A stretch of 64,000 nucleotides of DNA, from assembly GCA_963675575.1 (NCBI GenBank), contig OY776378.1, positions 2,418,001-2,482,000 of the forward strand, given 5' to 3'. A program made the translations under genes and the position numbers. Within the stretch, counting starts at the first letter, position 1. The number at the start of each line of letters is the position of its first letter. Positions 60,827-64,000 of this stretch are shown here, piece by piece. The notes beneath the pieces are model-generated. The model was not told the DNA's origin. It saw nothing but the letters and a program-made list of their open reading frames with translations, and did not search any database. This stretch comes from JAGLOK01 sp963675575. GTDB lineage: Bacteria > Bacillota > Clostridia > Christensenellales > UMGS416.

Positions 60827-61885
60827 TCACTTCATCTTTTCTTGCCTGTCGGCGACAAGCAATGCTTCTATGATTTCATCCATATCTCCCTGCATAAATG
60901 AATCAAGCTTATACAGCGTAAGATTTATTCGGTGGTCGCTCACCCTACCCTGCGGAAAGTTATATGTGCGTATCCTAGCCGACCTATCTCCGCTTCCCAC
61001 AAGCCCTTTTCGCTCCTCGGCACGTTCTTTGTTTTGCCGCTCCGTGAGCAAAGCGCTTATCCTGGTCTTTAGAACACGCATAGCTTTTTCCCGGTTTTTC
61101 ATCTGAGATTTCTCATCCTGGCACGTGACCACAATACCTGTAGGCTCATGTACGATGCGCACTGCGGACTCAGTCTTGTTTACATGCTGACCGCCTGCGC
61201 CTGATGCTCTATAGGTATCAATGCGTAAATCCGAGGCGCTTATCTCAATGTCAACTTCCTCAGCTTCTGGCATAACCGCCACTGTCGCAGCCGATGTATG
61301 TATTCTGCCGCCGGACTCAGTTTCAGGAATTCTCTGCACACGATGCCCGCCTGACTCAAACTTAAGCCGTGAATAAACACCTTTTCCGGAAATAATTAAA
61401 GTGGCCTCTTTGCATCCGCCGATATCTGTTTGCGAAATATCTGTAAGCTCCACTTTCCAGCGCTTGCCTAAAGCATAGTTTGTATACATCTTAAGCAAAT
61501 TCATAGCAAACAGCGCGGCCTCGTCTCCGCCGGTACCCGCACGTATTTCCATAACAACATTTTTGTCATCATTTGGGTCCTTGGGTATAAGCATAACACG
61601 TATTTCTTCAGCTAAATCTTCAATATTTTTTTTCGCTGTTTGAATCTCGTCTTTTGCGATTCCCCAAAGTTCTTCATCCGCGGATTCAATAATTTCCTCA
61701 TACTCTTCAATTTCATCTTTTACAGCGAAATATCTGTCTATAGTCTCTGCGACTTCCACCATATCTGCATGCTGTTTTAAAAGCTTTGTATAATTATCCT
61801 GATCATTTGTTGCATCCGGTTGTGAAAGCGTAATGTTCAGTTCCTCATAACGCTTTTTTATTTCCATTATTTTTTGTTCAAACAT
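60827..61885 (-). CDS. prfA: Peptide chain release factor 1
   Basis: A 352-residue class I release factor. RASGAGGQHVNKTESAVRI carries the GGQ motif that triggers hydrolysis. GHRVQRIPETESGGRIHTS carries the PxT-type anticodon motif (PET) of RF1, which reads UAA and UAG. The N-terminal coiled part and C-terminal FPQGRVSDHRINLTLYKLD are standard. It follows prmC by 3 bp; PrmC methylates the Gln of GGQ, so the pairing is functional. Confidence 0.97.
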   Translation of the reverse strand: MFEQKIMEIKKRYEELNITLSQPDATNDQDNYTKLLKQHADMVEVAETIDRYFAVKDEIEEYEEIIESADEELWGIAKDEIQTAKKNIEDLAEEIRVMLIPKDPNDDKNVVMEIRAGTGGDEAALFAMNLLKMYTNYALGKRWKVELTDISQTDIGGCKEATLIISGKGVYSRLKFESGGHRVQRIPETESGGRIHTSAATVAVMPEAEEVDIEISASDLRIDTYRASGAGGQHVNKTESAVRIVHEPTGIVVTCQDEKSQMKNREKAMRVLKTRISALLTERQNKERAEERKGLVGSGDRSARIRTYNFPQGRVSDHRINLTLYKLDSFMQGDMDEIIEALLVADRQEKMK

Positions 61886-61888
61886 ATT

Positions 61889-62698
61889 TTACCTTTTTGC
61901 GATTACTACTCTGTATATATTCATGAAATCTTTCAATATAGTAATTTCATTGAAATAAGGTCTGAATATATCAGCAACATCATTATGCAGATTATATCCT
62001 GTTTCAACCACAATAGCGCCTTTTTCGCTCAGAGAGTTATTGGCAAACTCGCTTAACGCTTTATAAAAAATCAATCCATCTATGCCGCCGTCCAAGGCGG
62101 TATATGGCTCATAATCTTTAACGCTTGAATCCAAAGTCGGAATATCGCCCGTTCTTATATAAGGAGGGTTGCTGACAATCACATCACATGGCAGTGTTTC
62201 CAATGCAAGCATATCCGCCTTAGTCAGTGTGCATTCAAGCCCTAAGCTTTCCATGTTCTCTCTTGAAAGTTCCAACGCGTCATCGGATAAGTCCATCATT
62301 TCCACATCCGCATGAGGAAGCCTACTCTTTAAAAACAAACCTATACAACCTGTTCCACAGCCTATATCAAGTATTTTTGGAATTTCGAATTTCTCCGCAC
62401 ATTCTAAAGCTTTCATAGCCAGCAGCTCTGTTTCCTGGCGGGGAACTAGCGCTCTTTTATCAGTCTTAATGTTTATATCCACAAACTGCAAAGTTCCAAT
62501 AATGTACTGAATCGGCTCGTTATCCTTCAAGCGCTCTTTTATTTCCCTTATTTTCTTCTCGTCCTCTAAAGATATTTCTTTGTCCTGCGATAGTATAAGT
62601 CGAGTAAAATCCAGTCCCAAAACGTGAGACACAGCCCATTGCGCATGTTCTTTCAAACATGCCTCTGCTAAATCATTAATCGATTGCCTTATTGTCAT
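61889..62698 (-). CDS. prmC: Release factor glutamine methyltransferase
   Basis: A 269-residue SAM-dependent methyltransferase. ILDIGCGTGCIGLFL is the SAM loop and VSNPPYIRTGDI holds the NPPY motif; the N-terminal domain ends PRQETELL. It methylates Gln in the GGQ loop of RF1 and RF2. The ATG at 62698 has AAGGGA 8 nt upstream; 62716 is the alternative. The start overlaps the end of the DUF1385 gene by 23 bp. Confidence 0.95.
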   Translation of the reverse strand: MTIRQSINDLAEACLKEHAQWAVSHVLGLDFTRLILSQDKEISLEDEKKIREIKERLKDNEPIQYIIGTLQFVDINIKTDKRALVPRQETELLAMKALECAEKFEIPKILDIGCGTGCIGLFLKSRLPHADVEMMDLSDDALELSRENMESLGLECTLTKADMLALETLPCDVIVSNPPYIRTGDIPTLDSSVKDYEPYTALDGGIDGLIFYKALSEFANNSLSEKGAIVVETGYNLHNDVADIFRPYFNEITILKDFMNIYRVVIAKR

Positions 62699-63749
62699 TC
62701 GCGCTTTCCCTTTCATTCATTATATTTTCAACATCTCCGTCCGAAGAACCATCATCTGTTTTCTCCGAGGCTTCAATATTTTCATCATCTGAATATTCAT
62801 CCGGCAAAGCATATCCTTCAGGCACCGCTTCTTCATACCATTCCCCGTCTAATACGGCCAGCGCGGAAGCTATCGCAGCGCGAACCATGTCATCATCTGG
62901 TTCTTTTGTAGTAAGTTTTTGAAGCTGTTTACCCGGCCATATAATCACTTTTGTAATAGGATTTTCAAAACGAGCCAAAAGCATCAGCACTTCATATGAA
63001 ATCCCTGCGACTAACGGCAAAAGAACAAGTCTTATAGCAATCCTAAGCAGAATCGATTGTCCATTCCATCCAGTAAGTGAAAATATGATTATTGCGATAA
63101 TCATAACAAGCACCAAAAAACTGGTTCCGCATCGCGGGTGGAATGTGGTGTGCTTTTGCACATTTTCGACCGTCAGTTTCTCTCCGGCTTCAAAAGCGTT
63201 TATTGTCTTGTGTTCCGCGCCATGATACCCAAAAAATCTTTTAATATCATTCATCTGTGAAATCAAGATTATATATAGCAAGAAAATGAAAAGCCTAATC
63301 CCGCCTTCGATGAAATTAATAGCTATTGAAGAGTCAATATGATTGGTGACCAATGAGGTTATAAAGCTAGGCAAAATAAAGAATAGCCCAATAGCAAACG
63401 CAAGCCCAATCACCAATGAAAAACCAGTCAGCACATCCATTGCGCTTTTACCGGTTTTTTTAGTAATCCATTTTTCAAACTTTCCTGGTTCTTCCTCTTC
63501 AAACCCTCCCATTTTCACAGAGTCATTAAGGCAACCTATTCCCATTTTCATCATTTCAATAAAGTTTGTGACTCCTCGAATAAAAAGCCATTTTTTATAC
63601 CATGGTCTTTCATCCGTCTTTGAGAAATTATATTTTTTTAAGGTAAAAGTGCCATCTTGTTTGCGCACTGTAACAGCCATTTTGCTAACGTTGCGCATTA
63701 CAACGCCTTCCATAACGGCCTGTCCGCCTATTCTAGGTCTCTTTTCCAT
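62676..63749 (-). CDS. DUF1385 family membrane protein
   Basis: A 357-residue protein with about five membrane helices. The start RPRIGGQAVMEGVVMRNVSKMAVTVR and the loop FGYHGAEHKTINAFEAGEKLTVENVQKHTTFHPRCGTSF define the DUF1385 family. The His/Glu/Cys pattern suggests metal binding. The C-terminal 90 residues are acidic. Its position between rpmE and prmC is conserved in Firmicutes. The function is unknown. The ATG at 63749 follows GGAG by 6 nt. Confidence 0.93.
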   Translation of the reverse strand: MEKRPRIGGQAVMEGVVMRNVSKMAVTVRKQDGTFTLKKYNFSKTDERPWYKKWLFIRGVTNFIEMMKMGIGCLNDSVKMGGFEEEEPGKFEKWITKKTGKSAMDVLTGFSLVIGLAFAIGLFFILPSFITSLVTNHIDSSIAINFIEGGIRLFIFLLYIILISQMNDIKRFFGYHGAEHKTINAFEAGEKLTVENVQKHTTFHPRCGTSFLVLVMIIAIIIFSLTGWNGQSILLRIAIRLVLLPLVAGISYEVLMLLARFENPITKVIIWPGKQLQKLTTKEPDDDMVRAAIASALAVLDGEWYEEAVPEGYALPDEYSDDENIEASEKTDDGSSDGDVENIMNERESANDNKAID

Positions 63750-63793
63750 ATCAATCTCCAATTATAATAGTCTATATGATACCATAAAATTAC

Positions 63794-63842
63794 ATAAAAT
63801 AAAATACAGAACGATAAAGCCTTAGCTCATACGCTCTGTATT
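63794..63842 (-). terminator. Terminator of rpmE
   Basis: On the minus strand AATACAGAGCG pairs with CGTTCTGTATT (one G-U pair, 63803-63842) around an 18-nt loop, followed by TTTATTTTAT. It separates rpmE from the DUF1385 gene. Confidence 0.85.
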
Positions 63843-63863
63843 GTTAATTACTAAATTGAATTG

Positions 63864-64000
63864 CTATTTCCCGTAACGTTTTTTAAACTTATCAACGCGT
63901 CCGCCGCTATCCACCAGTTTTTGTTTCCCAGTAAAGAACGGGTGACATTTTGAGCATATTTCAACTTTCAATTCTTCTGTCAGAGAAGAGGTTTCAAATG
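63864..64000 (-). CDS. rpmE: 50S ribosomal protein L31, C-terminal part (5' end outside window)
   Basis: The frame from the right edge reads FETSSLTEELKVEICSKCHP, then FFTGKQKLVDSGGRVDKF and KKRYGK before TAG at 63864-63866. CSKCHPFFTGKQK and the end are typical of L31. The CxxC pair (CSKC) shows the zinc-binding C+ form. Only 44 codons are visible. The start and possibly rho lie further right. Confidence 0.95.
   Translation of the reverse strand, partial: FETSSLTEELKVEICSKCHPFFTGKQKLVDSGGRVDKFKKRYGK

Overview
The window is a chromosomal segment of a low-GC, Gram-positive anaerobe of the Clostridia type. This rests on AGGAGG-like ribosome binding sites, T-box and FMN riboswitch control, type III glutamine synthetase (GlnN), an aspS-gatCAB operon, PhoP/PhoR beside pstSCAB, lipoproteins as binding proteins, and the order rpmE-DUF1385-prmC-prfA. 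No phage, transposase, CRISPR array, rRNA or tRNA gene was seen. The window cuts an HD-GYP gene at the left edge and rpmE at the right edge.

Layout. 1-3.5 kb (+): HD-GYP fragment, CPBP protease, FMN riboswitch with a RibU-type riboflavin transporter, then tsaE-tsaB-rimI. 3.6-11.2 kb (-): a MacAB/YknXYZ-like export system, a MATE pump and a two-component pair. 11.4-18.5 kb (-): a complete phosphate regulon, pstSCAB-phoU-phoP-phoR, with a Pho-box-like promoter, a hairpin after pstS and a PstA carrying a PDZ-like insertion. 18.5-21.6 kb: TraX, an FAD dehydrogenase and two small membrane proteins. 21.7-29.4 kb (-): an oligopeptide transporter, oppABCDF, with unusually large OppA and OppC. 29.7-34.1 kb (-): M32 carboxypeptidase, a decayed sugar-symporter gene, murF and ddl. 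34.3-43.5 kb: an accessory stretch of small regulated modules. These are rhodanese-marR, SDR-nitroreductase, a split permease with ArsR, a CDF exporter, a TipA-like MerR, and a BtrH-like enzyme with its own MerR and a DUF3795 protein. 43.5-47.8 kb (-): ammonium assimilation, glnN, glnK and amtB, with three copies of a structured RNA motif. 47.9-50.2 kb (-): an ABC exporter. 50.3-55.7 kb (+): T-box, aspS, gatC, gatA, gatB. 55.8-58.3 kb (+): an S9 peptidase lipoprotein and an HD protein. 58.3-64 kb (-): an aconitase-family hydratase, prfA, prmC, a DUF1385 protein and rpmE.

How it works together. Nutrient acquisition dominates: phosphate, ammonium, peptides and riboflavin. Much of the control can be read in the DNA: a riboswitch whose closing helix covers the Shine-Dalgarno, a T-box, consensus promoters under palindromes, and two MerR-type promoters with 19-bp spacers.

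The most promising undescribed signal is a hairpin family preceded by GCAAYGACG. It occurs once in the glnN leader, where it ends in a U-run like an attenuator, and twice between glnN and glnK, with compensatory base changes in its 9-bp outer helix. Other points to check are the PDZ-like insert in PstA, the roughly 285-residue external insert in OppC, a strong internal translation start in the TipA-like regulator, and the MerR-controlled BtrH-like module.
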